A DNA stretch of 64,000 nucleotides from Cryptomeria japonica. Lineage: Eukaryota > Streptophyta > Pinopsida > Cupressales > Cupressaceae. A program made the translations under genes and the position numbers. The notes below the pieces were generated by a model. The model saw only the letters and a list, made by a program, of their open reading frames with translations. It ran no database searches and was not told where the DNA came from. The stretch is from positions 811,309,069 to 811,373,068 of the forward strand of contig NC_081414.1 in the NCBI RefSeq assembly GCF_030272615.1, given 5' to 3'. Every line of letters begins with the position of its first letter. Position 1 is the first letter of the stretch. Below are positions 11,131-21,909 of this stretch, piece after piece.

Positions 11131-12347
11131 TAGGAGATAACAAAGGTTGTGAAATTACAGGCAAATGGGATGTCTTGCTGCCATTAGAAGGTGGTAAAAC
11201 ATGGCTGCTCAAAGATATTCACCATGTCCCAAAATTGAAGCGAAATTTGATATCCGTTGGATAGCTCTTTGGTCAAGGTCTAAATGTCAATCTTCTTCTA
11301 GATACATGGAAAGTAACACATGGTACCATGCTGATTGCAAATGGTAATAAAGTGGGAAATCTTTACATTTTTAAGACTCATGGTGAAGTGGGAGCTGCAA
11401 TGGTGATTGAGGACAGCAAAGCGGATCTTTGGCATCAAAGACTTGGGCACATTAGCAAGAAAGGTCTCCATGTTATGCATACAAGAAATCATCTACCAAG
11501 CCTCAAGCTTGTGGACTTAGCCTTTTATGAACATTGCCTCTATGGCAAACAAAAGAGAGTCAGTTTTTTGAAAGGTGGGCGTGACACAAAGACAACACCG
11601 CTGGAGCTTGTATACTCAGATGTTTTTGGACCAACCAAGGTAACCTCCATTGGAGGAGCTAACTATTTTGTAACATTTCTTGATGATTGCACAAGAAAAG
11701 TATGGATTTATATACTTTCTAGGAAATCAGAAGTGTTTTCAAAATTTAAAATTTTCAAGGCATTAGTTGAAAATCAGATTGAGCATAGGATTAAATGCTT
11801 ACAAACAGATAACGGTGGGGAATTTTGTTCACATGAATTTGATAATTTTTGTGCTGATAATGGGATTAGAAGAATCAAGGTTGTTCCTTTCACTCCTCAA
11901 GAAAATAGTGCAGCCAAGAGGATGAATAGAACAATCCTTGAGAAGGCACGATGTATGTTGTCTAATGCAGGTTTAGGCAAAGATTTTTGGGTGGAAGCGT
12001 GTAATACAACAGTGTATTTAATTAACCGAAGTCCATCATCTAAATTGGATTTTGGTATTCCGGAAGAGGAATGGCAAGGGAAGAGGATTTCATATTCGCA
12101 TCTTCATGTGTTTGGATGCGAAGCCTTCTCACATATACCCAAGGAAAAGCGAATGAAATTGGATCCAAAGTCGCTAAAATGTATCTTTGTGCGGTATGGA
12201 GAAGAGTAGTTTGGTTTCAGATTGTGGGATCCAGTTCACAAAAAGATTGTTCGTAGCAGAGATGTAGTCTTTCATGAAACCTCCTTTCCCGCACTGCAAG
12301 ATGCAAGTAAATCAGAGACAGAATATGTTCCTATGTCTCTATTTTAG
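11131..12347 (+). pseudogene. copia integrase, catalytic glutamate replaced
   Basis: After the 11130 frameshift the frame continues with TAG stops at 11262, 12207 and 12345. The pre-integrase zinc domain shows WHQRLGH but the first cysteine of the CxxC pair is tyrosine (FYEHC). The core has YSDVFGP and TDNGGEF with both aspartates, but the third acidic position reads AKRMNRT, so glutamate has become lysine. Integration activity would be lost even without the stops. HVFGCEAF and a C-terminal segment follow as in other copia integrases. Confidence 0.9.
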
Positions 12348-13073
12348 AATGCGACTACCAGCGCTCTGCCTCCGGTCTCTCATTCAGTGGGAGCCCCTAT
12401 GACATCTACATCTATTGAATAGAATTCTCAGTCGGAGAATGAAGAAGGGAGTGATGAAAATATTTGGTCTTCTTATAATTTTGAAATTGGAGGTATGCAG
12501 AATAGAACACATCCTCCCCAAACTCGTACCCATGTCCCAGGAAATATGGAGGAGTCACGGTGGTATGAAACTCCACCGGTTACTACACATTATAGTGTCT
12601 TCTCCCAACTGCATGCTGCAACACATCCACCTCCCTCTGCACAACAGTCGTCCCCACTTCTTGTACTGCTACAAGTCTCCCGCGAGCTACCTGCAGCCTC
12701 CTTCCCTTCTCCCCGCGAGCTCCCTGCTGGCCTCCTCGCTTCCCCACCCTGTGGGCCCTCCCTGCAGACTCCCCGTGACCCCCCAGCAGCTCCAACTCCT
12801 TCACAGGCCCACTCCTATCCTTTCCTTGCTGGCAGACCACTCCATAGGGCCGCCCCTGCAGAACTATCCTCTACAGTCCCACCATGGGGTCATCCTCCAA
12901 CGCAGACCATGGAGGATGCCACCATGGCTCTCCACTCACTACAAATTCGACAGCCCCCTGCAATGAAAAATGTTGCCACGGCTCCTAGCTTTCTTCACAC
13001 GCCCAGAACACAATTAGAGAAAGGTCTACATTCCCGCGAATTGCCTAAATCTAATGTGGATAAAAAACCATAG
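12348..13073 (+). pseudogene. Pro/Ser-rich, C-rich linker between integrase and reverse transcriptase
   Basis: In the same frame as integrase, apart from TAG at 12420, a stretch of about 190 codons stays open from 12495 to 13073. It is proline-, serine- and alanine-rich (for example RELPAGLLASPPCGP) and much more C-rich than the rest of the element. copia elements do have a variable linker here, but this one is long and compositionally distinct, so an expansion or a captured fragment is possible. No fold is predicted from what I can see. Confidence 0.6.
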
Positions 13074-13087
13074 GGAGTGATGTTGAT

Positions 13088-14805
13088 GTGATTCAACAGG
13101 GAACACAAAAATTGAATGACTCTACTACTGAAACAGAGAGTCAATTGAGAAAATCAACCAGACAGAGGCGACCTCCTGCAAAATTTTCTAATTATGACTT
13201 ATTGTTCTATGAAGAGGCTGAACCTTCTTTGCTCATCTCTGATCAAATAGAGCCTACAACATACAAAGAGGCTTGTAAAAATGTAGACTGTGATAACTGG
13301 CACACTGCAATGTGCGAAGAAATGGATGCGCTTGTGAGAAATCAGACATGGGATTTGGTGCCACGTCCGCCTGACAGAAAGGCATTGAGAAATAAATGGG
13401 TGTATAAACTAAAAGATGAGGCCGATGGTCACAAATGATTTCGAGCGAGACTGGTTGTAAAGGGATATGCTTAGCAGCAAGACCTCGACTTCAAAGAAAT
13501 TTTTTCACCAGTAGTTAAAATGACTCCCATCCGAGCAGTATTGGGATTAGTTGTAGCATGGGATCTTGAACTTGAACAGCTGGATGTGAAGACAACATTT
13601 CTCCATGGCGACCTTGATGAGGAGTTATTTATGCATCAACCGGAAGGGTTCATTAAAAATGGGTAGGAACACCTTTATTGCAGATTGAAACGCAGTTTGT
13701 ATGGGCTTAAGCAAGCCCTCCGACAGTGGTATCTTAAATTTGACAAATTCATGATTGATCACAAGTTTACTCGCAGCGAGTCTGATCCTTCTATTTATTA
13801 CAAGAAGCTTCTTATGGCGAATTTGTCATTCTTCTCCTTTATGTGGATGATATGCTCATAGCCGGCACAAGCATGAGGATTGTGAGTGAACTTAAAACTC
13901 ACTTAGCAAAGGAATTTGCCATGAAAGATTTAGGGGCAGCAAAGAAAATCTTAGGAATGACTATTTTTTGAGATAGAAAAAAGAGAGAACTCAAACTATC
14001 TCAGCAAGACTACATTAAAAAAGTCTTGGACAGATTTGGTATGGCGGATGCTAAATCTATTTGTGTACCTTTAGCCTCTCATTTTCAGTTGTCTTCTCAT
14101 TTGTGTCCTAAAACACAAGAAGATAAGGAGTTTATGGATAAAATTCCATACAAATCTACAGTTGGAAGCCTCATGTATGCTATGGTGTCTACTTGACTGA
14201 ACATTGCTCATGCCATCGGATTGGTGAGTAGATTTATGGCTAATCCGGGCAAATCACATTGGGAGGCAGTTAAGTATATCTTGAGGTATCTCAAAGGTAC
14301 TTCTAATTTTTGTTTATGGTTTGGAAAGGACAAGGCAGTTTTGCAAGGGTTTACCGATTCAGATTTTGCCGGTGACTTAGACAAAAGAAAGTCTACTTCT
14401 GGTTATGCTTTCACATTTGTCAGGGCAGCGATTAGTTGGGCTTCAAAATTGCAACATACAGTTGCTCAATCAACCGTGGAAGCAGAATACATAGCTCTTT
14501 ATGAGGGAGCAAAATAAATGGTATGGCTGCAACTCTTGTTCAGTGAGTTGGCTTTGAAGCAATCAGATTTTGCTTTGTTTTGTGATAACAGTAGTGCAAT
14601 TTTTATGACTAAACATCAAACATCTCAGCCAAGGTCAAAACATGTTGATGTGCGCAGTCATTATGTTTGTCATATGGTTGAAGAAAGCAAGTTTCATGTA
14701 GACAAGATTCATACCGATCTGAATCTTGCTGATGTACTTACTAAAGTAGTTAAGTGGGAGAAGTTCGATTGCTATCGAGCTTCTCTTGGCCTTTCCAATA
14801 ATTGA
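13088..14805 (+). pseudogene. copia reverse transcriptase and RNase H, multiple breaks
   Basis: The reverse transcriptase starts in the 13088 frame (NWHTAMCEEMDAL, NKWVYKLK, ARLVVKGY, QLDVKTTFLHG). It crosses TGA at 13436 and TAG at 13472 and 13664, then shifts frame near 13806. The catalytic YVDD lies at 13840-13851 in the shifted frame. TGA codons at 13969 and 14194 and TAA at 14515 follow. RNase H shows DSDFAGD, VEAEYIAL and FCDNSSA, so its acidic residues are present. The frame ends at 14805, 61 bases before the 3' LTR. The active enzyme would copy element RNA into DNA inside particles. Confidence 0.9.
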
Positions 14806-14856
14806 TAGCAGAACTAAGTGGGGGAATTTACTTGTTGCAGCAGTTCATTGGCCTTC

Positions 14857-14866
14857 AGTGGGAGAT
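14857..14866 (+). promoter_or_regulatory. Polypurine tract of copia element
   Basis: AGTGGGAGAT directly abuts the 3' LTR, the expected priming site for plus-strand synthesis. Confidence 0.8.
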
Positions 14867-15167
14867 TGTTGGAAGTTGAAGTCCAACAGACTCCTTCCCT
14901 GTTTGCCGCCAAAACTCTTGGCTATTCATATTCTTCTGGAAGCTCTTTAAGAGCTGATTGTAATTCATTTTCTAAAGTTGATTGCCAGAGCTGATTGCAG
15001 CTGTGTAGATGTAAACCAGATTGGTGAATAATATAGTGATTCCCCTGCTTCAAGTGTGGATGTAGGCAATTGCGAAACCACGATAAATCTGTGTGTTCTT
15101 GTTGTTTGTGTTGTGTATATTTAATTGTTTTATCTGCTGTTTTCAATTCGATTTCTTCATCCTAACA
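14867..15167 (+). repeat. 3' LTR of copia element
   Basis: 301 bp, TG...CA ends, followed by AATAT. Differences from the 5' LTR are mostly transitions plus two or three one-base indels. Confidence 0.95.
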
Positions 15168-15413
15168 AATATGAACTATAAAATAAATATGTATTACAAA
15201 TTATGACCACAATTGATTGAAATGTCAAGAAAACAAAGCCAAACATTTTGTAAAATGAGAACCTAAAGCGCAATACAAAAAGATTTTTATTCATCAATTC
15301 GATAAGAAAGATTTGTGTAGGGTATAGAAACAAATTCCATAATCCTTATACTACAAGAAAAAAATATTTGAATATACAGAAATTCAAGCGAATGAAAGTA
15401 ACAATCAAAAGCA

Positions 15414-16111
15414 TTTCTAATCTGTTTGTGTCTAAAGAGATATGAGATGATGTAGGCTGGTGCACCAAAGCAGTCAGTAAAAACATTTTAAACAGGCTCT
15501 TTTTAATAAAGTATTCCCTAGAGAAGATGGCGGGAATTATACTGAGTTATCAATATGAGATAGAGACTTCTAGATGACTGAGCATATTTGCGAGTAAGAG
15601 CAGCGGGAAGGAGACATTTCACCTCAGAACACATGGTTTTTCTTTGATCAAAATTAACAAGAATAAAAAGTAAGATTATATAGAAGCGCAGTGGAGAATG
15701 AAGAGGTGCAGCCAAAGTAACAAAATTTACTTTGTTTTGGCCACTATTGATTCCTCACCAGCATGCAATGCATAACGGTTCACACTCAGCAGAAGCGATG
15801 CAATTTACTATTATTGGGTTATTCTACTGTTGGGCACGTCTAGGAGCTTCTCGATGTGCAACCTTTACAAATTTTAAGTTTTAATATGCATCGTTTGCAG
15901 CCGTTACAGATTTCAATGGTTGATTATTAAATATTCCATGCAGAGATGTGCTGTGCTTTGATTTCTAGAAGTTGCAGTTTTAATGGTTTATTATTAAAAA
16001 TCAAATTTAATGATTTATTATTAAAAATCAAAAGATAACATATTTCATGCATTTACTTATCATTTATATATCAAATTCTTTCAAAACTGACTTTTTGTTT
16101 ACAGATATTTT
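15414..16111. repeat. Direct duplication, copy B (partner at 7364-8050)
   Basis: Same orientation as copy A. It carries a short extra duplication of TTTATTATTAAAAATCAAA near 15984-16032 and small indels. If the copia insertion is removed, the two copies were about 2 kb apart. A 65-codon - strand frame within it is not conserved in copy A. Confidence 0.8.
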
Positions 16112-16804
16112 GTTAATAGACATTAAGTCAATTATAATATTAATCGAAGTGCTTCAGAAAGAGATAGTACTCTTCCTATCACTACTCCTGTTGGCTGTTT
16201 TAATTCGTGGGGAAGGAATGGAGAGAGATAGTACTCTTGCGCAGCTCCCAAAATCGTGACAAGATCAAAATATTTTGTCAGAATTTAGATCTGTGTGCAC
16301 AAAAATTAATTTCTATCACTACGAATTTTGTTTCTATAAGTAACAGATGATGCTTTTAACAAATAGAGAAGATATGGTTTTTAGGTTGTAGAGAAAAACA
16401 TTTGTACAAGCATAAATCTTGTATTACACGAGAAACCAATGAATCTCAAATTTCATTCATTTGAAACAATCTATATGATTGTCACTACCTCAGAATTTTT
16501 ATTATGGTTTAGTGATGTTTTGTCTTTTAAGATTAAAGTTTTATAATAATTGTTTCTTTTTCAAGAAACTTTTAAAGATGTTGAAATTTTTTTTTTAAAT
16601 TTAAAACATTTTAAAAACAATTTAAAACATTATTGAAAATTCTTTTATAATTAAAATAGTAATTTTATTGCAGTTAGGTTATAAAAAGGAGATGAGCACA
16701 ACAAATACCAACCTATTGTTTTAGGTTTGAATCTCCCACTTCCATTCATTCGATTCCAAAATTTATAATCCTTTGTAACAAGGGGTGAGCCTCAGAAAAG
16801 TTGT
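16112..16804. other. Unassigned AT-rich stretch
   Basis: No supported gene or repeat. Poly-T and poly-A runs near 16580-16630. Confidence 0.4.
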
Positions 16805-16891
16805 ATTCCATGTTAAGATGAATACAGGAGGCCAATGCACTTTTCATAAATCTGAGTGTATTGGTCTCATGTATTCATCTTATCGTGGAAT
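16805..16891. repeat. Near-perfect hairpin, 36 bp arms and 15 nt loop
   Basis: ATTCCATGTTAAGATGAATA at 16805 and onward pairs with the reverse complement at 16856-16891 with about five mismatches, some of which would be G:U pairs in RNA. Weaker complementarity extends some 20 bases on each side. It could be a very small MITE or a transcript able to form a small-RNA precursor. No promoter evidence is seen. Confidence 0.75.
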
Positions 16892-19251
16892 AGATCTTTC
16901 TAATGAAGGTTCATCTGAAAATATTTAAATTTGTTAAAAACATGAAAATGGTACAAACAATTACCCCATAGTAGTATTCTTAAATTGTAATTTAGCTTCG
17001 TTAGTCTCTGCATTGCCTATTTCAATTTATTGTGCGTCTTTTGTTTTTGAATATGGGAAAACAGGTTTTGATGGGCCCTAAAACCCAGATTTAGGTTAAG
17101 TTTTGAAGCATTTCAGCAACTTCCAGCTCCAGCTGTTCCATATTATAAGCTGCCTGCTTGATTTCCTCAATTTCCTTGCTGTGGTTTTGCAACATACAGT
17201 GCTCACCCACTTTCTTCTCCCAAGCCCTGTCTCTTTATCTTCTCGGGTATCATTGCAATTGAAAAAGTGGCAGTGGGAAACTCAAACTTAAAACAGCAAA
17301 CTGTTGTTTGTTGTTATTTATTTTTTTAACAACATTATTTTAATTATAAACAAAATTAAAAACTTTTTAATTTCAAAAAACAATTGGAAACTTTTTAAGT
17401 ATTCTAAACTTTGTAAAAGAACTTCTACATCTTTAGAAGTTTCTAATTATTAGAAAATCAATTTATTTGGAAAAAAAACAATTATTAGATTTTGTAAACT
17501 ATTGTTATTGACTGAAAAAATTTAACTTCTTCCATTGGAGTAGCTAGGGGAAAGGACTGTACCAATTGAGCATGTACCAATTGTTGTGAGGGTTGTTGAT
17601 ACCTTTTGTTCCAAAAATTGAACAAATAAAACCTATTGTTTGAAACAAAAAATATCAATTTTTGTTAGGAAATGTACCAACAGTTGTTAGGTAATGTACC
17701 AATAGTTGTTAAAAAATGTACTAATATTGTAAAAAGTAACCAATCAGGTGATGCCATGTCAACTGCACAACTATTGGGGTCTCTTTTGCATGCCTATTGT
17801 CTCACTTTTTTGGGGGGTTGTTTTGGACACCTTGGCAAAAAACATGCTGATGTGGCATCATATTTGATGATGTGGCCCTGAAACCTTAGTTATAAGCAGG
17901 GGACTTGCCAAGTAAGTTGCTGTAAAAAAATGCACAATTTTCTTGCGACCATTTTCCGCCGTATCCATTTGTGTCACAAAAACAAAATATGAACAACCCC
18001 AAAACCAAAAATTTTACGGCAGAGTTTGCATCCTCGTGTCATAGCCCTTAAAGTTGGGAAATAATCCCAACTACCTCCACCGTCAATCTGCATCCTCTGT
18101 ACATCAATACTTGTCAGCTGCTTCTGTCAAATCCATATCCTTCGTATCCTGCAGTTCGCAGGCATATCTCTCAACATTAAAGATGAGTATTGAAAACAGA
18201 TTTTGGCAAATTCAATTGAACTCCTCCTGCCTTTCCAACATCACATCAACAAGTTTCTCATGCTTTATGGGTTGTTTGGAATGTATTATTTCATTCTCTC
18301 CATCGTAGATGTATAGCTCTATATATTGTTGAATATATATTTTGCTAAGTACTCTCTCAAAAGTCAGTTCTGCAGGGCTGTAACAAAATTATGTAAGGTT
18401 TCATGTCTGTGAAGGAGCAGTAGGTCAGACAATGGTCAGATGGATGTAATGGTGTTTAACAATATGAGCTGAAGCTCAGAAGGTCTGTATTCTGTAATGA
18501 GTAACACTAAGATGTATTTTTACAATATGTAAAATTGCAATCTGATCAATTGAAATTCTGTATGTCATGTTTGTTTCTGTTTGTTTCATTATAGAGGAGA
18601 GGGGTCAGTAGTTGTACAGGGTTCAGTAGTCGTTATAGCGATTGTTTAAGTTTTGGTAAAATCTTTAAAAATTTATTTTTTTAGCACTAAACGTATCCAT
18701 ATTGATATTCCATGTGACGACTACATGTTGAAGAAGTTAATCCTAACGATTACTAATCCCTCTCCCCTATCCTCTCCCTTCTTTCATCACTCAAGTCTCA
18801 TTTGAAATCGGCATCTGTCCACCTCTTTCTATGCTGTATAAAGACCATTTCCAGATGTCAGATTGTGTGTATCTTCTTCTATCGGGACCTTCCCATATAA
18901 AACTTTTGCTTCTCTGTTTTCACCGTGGCCATTGAGCATAGTTGCATTGCAAATAAAACAAGTCCATTTCTCATCCAGAAATTTCTATCAAATCACATAA
19001 GCTGCTCATTCATAAACAGAGGAAAGCTGCACATTAAGAAGAAAAAACTACCCAAACCCACTATTTATACTCAGGTGGACTGATATCTCGAAACCTAAAA
19101 TTAGTCAATCTTGTTTATAATTAAAAGTAAGAAAGGGTTTTCCCATTCACAGTTTTTTCCTAAAACTTGATAAGATTTACATTCAAGAATAATAGATAGA
19201 GGCCCAACACCTCAAAAATTTCTTCTGAAACAAGAGTATATAGTTCAGACA
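16892..19251. other. Unassigned intergenic stretch with a small repeat
   Basis: No gene is recognised. Short + strand frames at 17103-17291, 17672-17881 and 18054-18308 have no domain signature. The only clear structure is the 22 bp repeat at 17663-17727. Confidence 0.4.
17663..17727. repeat. 22 bp tandem repeat, three copies
   Basis: Units of TGTTAGGAAATGTACCAACAGT type begin at 17663, 17685 and 17707. The third is diverged. A related GTACCAATTGTTG lies just upstream near 17574. Confidence 0.8.
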
Positions 19252-19563
19252 TAGTAGTATAGGTTGATCTAGACCAAAGAGGCTACTTTTTATTCAAGAT
19301 AAACGCCACACATTGGCAGGAATAATAGAAAACAAAGAGTTCACAGAGCTCAAAACCTAAACCGATTGTATTGAATCTAATTTGACCAGACATTCAAAGC
19401 TACAAAAAATCTCTAGCACTAAATTCGGTTTTTAATAGTTATGATTTACCAAACAGATCAGACACCCTTCATAAAAATAGCAATAAATTTGAGGTTGGGA
19501 ATACAGACTGGCCTAGGTGTGAAAAGCTCACAAAATCATTTCAAGCCGCTATTTACTAAATAC
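19252..19563 (+). repeat. Dispersed repeat, partner inverted at 35014-35231
   Basis: The sequence from TAGTAGTATAGGTTGATCTA to CCGCTATTTACTAAATAC recurs as the reverse complement at 35014-35231. The partner lacks about 95 bases present here around 19310-19405. Shared blocks include TCTCTAGCACTA, CCTTCATAAAAATAGCAATA and GGCCTAGGTGTGAA. No coding frame. It is probably a member of a non-coding mobile repeat family. Confidence 0.75.
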
Positions 19564-20108
19564 AACCCACAAATAACATTTGCTGCGAATGCCAATTTTC
19601 ATATCTATTTATTTAGTTAAAATAACTTTCTAAACGAATTTAGAAAAAGTAAAATTTATAAAACATATTTTTATATTTTCATTTTAATTATAATTTATAA
19701 TAAAATTTAAAAAAAACTTAAATATTTTTAATTTTATTTGGTCGATAATAGAGATAATTTTATTGATATCAAATAGGTAATTACAAACCACCTGAACCGA
19801 ACAGAAATTATTCCACATCATACTATCGAGACACTTATCACCCAAGCACCAAACAAAAGAACACACTACCAAGTTCGCATGATAAAAAAGGAAAGCCAAT
19901 CATCTCAGGTGGGAGGACAAAAACACCCATTACATTGCTACAACATCCCCAAACCTAGAGATATCTAAGACTACCCAAATGCTCAATTTCAAATATGAGC
20001 ATTACAAGCCTATATGCCAATTTACAAGTATCTAAGTAATTACATTTTGGCCACATTAACAAATCGAGTGATGCATTGCAAGACCAAACAATGACAAAAA
20101 GAATAACA
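19564..20108. other. Unassigned stretch
   Basis: Two - strand frames of 61 and 71 codons (19955-20140 and 19684-19899) have no recognised domain. Nothing else is seen. Confidence 0.4.
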
Positions 20109-20798
20109 TCAACACCACCAAACCCAAGATTGTAGCACATTTCGCATGAGGCTTCTCGAACCCTCGCCTATATTGCATACCTCGGCTCCTTCATCCATAG
20201 CTCCAGTCTGGTGCTTTATCCTTCTCTCCTGTCGCGCATTCCTCAAACCCGTACCCCTCCTTTTTCCACTCACCTTCACTTCCTGCATCGCAAGCCCACA
20301 AACACCACCTCCACATGATTCAATTTCCTTCTCCCTCAAGTACAACTTCAACAAGTTCCATTCAATTGTAGCTTCTACATAGTGTTTATCACGATCAACC
20401 CCAAACAACCAATGAATAAATAGCACCAATTCACGCAACTCGTGCACTCCATCTATGTCAAGGCCCTCCCCGATACCAAAGCCTGCATTCGACATGGCCA
20501 ATTCAAGAAGCTCCATCAAACCACACAACCATCCATCCTCAAGACAACCCCTTAAAACGTGCACACGGATTTCTGCCTTCTTTCCCAACTCAAGCCCCCA
20601 TGCCAGAATCATGGTGTCTGCATTAGCATTCATGCGGTATTTGTGGATAGTCCTCAAAAAATTGTCACCCAGAAGGGTTTCTATAGATTTGCACAAACAC
20701 CTCATCTCCATGGTTGAAAATACACTTAATTCATTTTGCAGTGACATCACCAATTGTTGCTTGGACGTGTAGAGTGTAAAAGTGGATTCCATCCTCAC
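20109..20798 (-). CDS. Unrecognised 229-residue open frame, possible exon or gene fragment
   Basis: A - strand frame of 229 codons is open in a genome where chance frames rarely pass 100. The first two thirds are leucine-rich and look helical (for example LRELVLFIHWLFG and IEWNLLKLYLREKEIE). The last third is basic and low-complexity. Local GC content is higher than in the flanks, as in coding DNA. I see no known domain, signal peptide or membrane segment. Both ends may be artefacts: the first methionine at 20798 follows non-coding-looking sequence, and the C-terminus ends in SWVWWC. It could be an exon of a larger helical-repeat protein, a captured gene fragment, or chance. Confidence 0.35.
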   Translation of the reverse strand: MRMESTFTLYTSKQQLVMSLQNELSVFSTMEMRCLCKSIETLLGDNFLRTIHKYRMNANADTMILAWGLELGKKAEIRVHVLRGCLEDGWLCGLMELLELAMSNAGFGIGEGLDIDGVHELRELVLFIHWLFGVDRDKHYVEATIEWNLLKLYLREKEIESCGGGVCGLAMQEVKVSGKRRGTGLRNARQERRIKHQTGAMDEGAEVCNIGEGSRSLMRNVLQSWVWWC

Positions 20799-20999
20799 TA
20801 CACCTTAACATCAATAGCTCCAAGGCAAAACAAAAATGGGCCCGATCCCCTATAAATAATACAAACATCACCTTTCCTTCATTCTCGGCCTTGCTAAGTA
20901 ATAATTGCAATTAATTGCTATCTTGTACATCCCTGTCCACTTCATCCTCCTTGATATTTTTGAAATCCTCCACATGAACATTTGTCTTTAACTAAGAAA

Positions 21000-21790
21000 G
21001 AATTGCTTTGTTTTCAAGACGTATGTGAGATAGTTAAAAATGGTTATGTGGAACCACAAGACCAATAACATATAATTTCTTTACATAAGCTAAGAAAGAT
21101 GCTTTGAAAGAATAAAGGAAGAAAAATAGGAAAGCTTTATTCTACATCCATAAGATAATGAATGAGAGCAGTCTTAAGAGTAGGAGAAACAAAGCAAGTA
21201 AAGGAGGCATGGATACAATACAAGATTTTTATAAATGTATGGACAATGTAAAGAGTGTTAAATTATAGCACCTTGAAGAGATTTTGAAAATTTATCAATG
21301 AGAGCTTCGAATTCATTAGAAACTTTCTTTACCCATGTTCTTGGTCTAATTAATCAAGTCAAATCCCATGGACAAGTCATAGATGATAGGAAGATTGTGG
21401 AGAACATTCTTAGAACCCTCCCTTCTAAATTTTACCCTATAGTTGTGGTATTGAAAGAAACCAAAGACTTGAGCAAGTTTACTATTGATAAGATTTATTC
21501 CTCTTTAATTGATCATGAATATAGAGTAAATAGGTCAAGCATCTCATTAGAAAATGCATTTTGTCTTGGTCATTTATAAGTCATGGAAGAGGACCATTAA
21601 AATATATTTCTAGAGGCATAGGGATATGTTCCCCTCAAGGTGGATGTAGCAAAAGTTTTACAACTATTGGTGGTAGAGGTCAAAATCAAAATTTCAGTCA
21701 CTGAAGTAGTCAAATATTTGACAAATGAAACATCGAGTGTCATTAATGTAAGAAGTTTGGGCATTATGCCCATGAATGCAATAAAAACTA
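21000..21790 (+). pseudogene. copia gag remnant with zinc knuckle
   Basis: Fragmentary gag similarity begins near 21000 and becomes clear at 21298-21579 (FFTHVLGLINQVKSHG, KIVENILRTLPSKFYPIVVV). A zinc knuckle lies at 21738-21779 in another frame: CH, an in-frame TAA, then CKKFGHYAHEC. All four ligands are present but the stop interrupts the motif. Confidence 0.7.
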
Positions 21791-21909
21791 CTATGAACAA
21801 CATAAGCAAGGTCAAAATTTGTCAAGTAGCACTCCCACAAGCACCATGTTTATTCCATGCACAAGGATTGCCAAAGCAATTCTAAGTGCAATATTGTCTA
21901 TGAAATCCC

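Larger units (their letters stand above)
9818..15172 (+). mobile_element. Complete but inactive Ty1/copia element with AATAT target duplication
   Basis: Two LTRs (9823-10125 and 14867-15167) start TGTTGGAAG and end CTAACA. They are bracketed by the 5 bp duplication AATAT at 9818-9822 and 15168-15172. Inside are a primer-binding site, gag, protease, integrase, reverse transcriptase, RNase H and a polypurine tract, in copia order. By eye the LTRs differ at about a dozen of 300 positions, around 4 percent, so insertion is old but not ancient. The coding region has twelve in-frame stops, about three frameshifts and damaged catalytic residues. Confidence 0.95.

Noticed and set aside
12415-12966. 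183-codon frame overlapping the copia linker
   Set aside because: It is out of frame with integrase. The in-frame stretch 12495-13073 is the better reading.
7364-16111. Direct repeats as LTRs of one large element
   Set aside because: Neither copy has TG...CA ends, adjacent primer-binding site, polypurine tract or target duplication.
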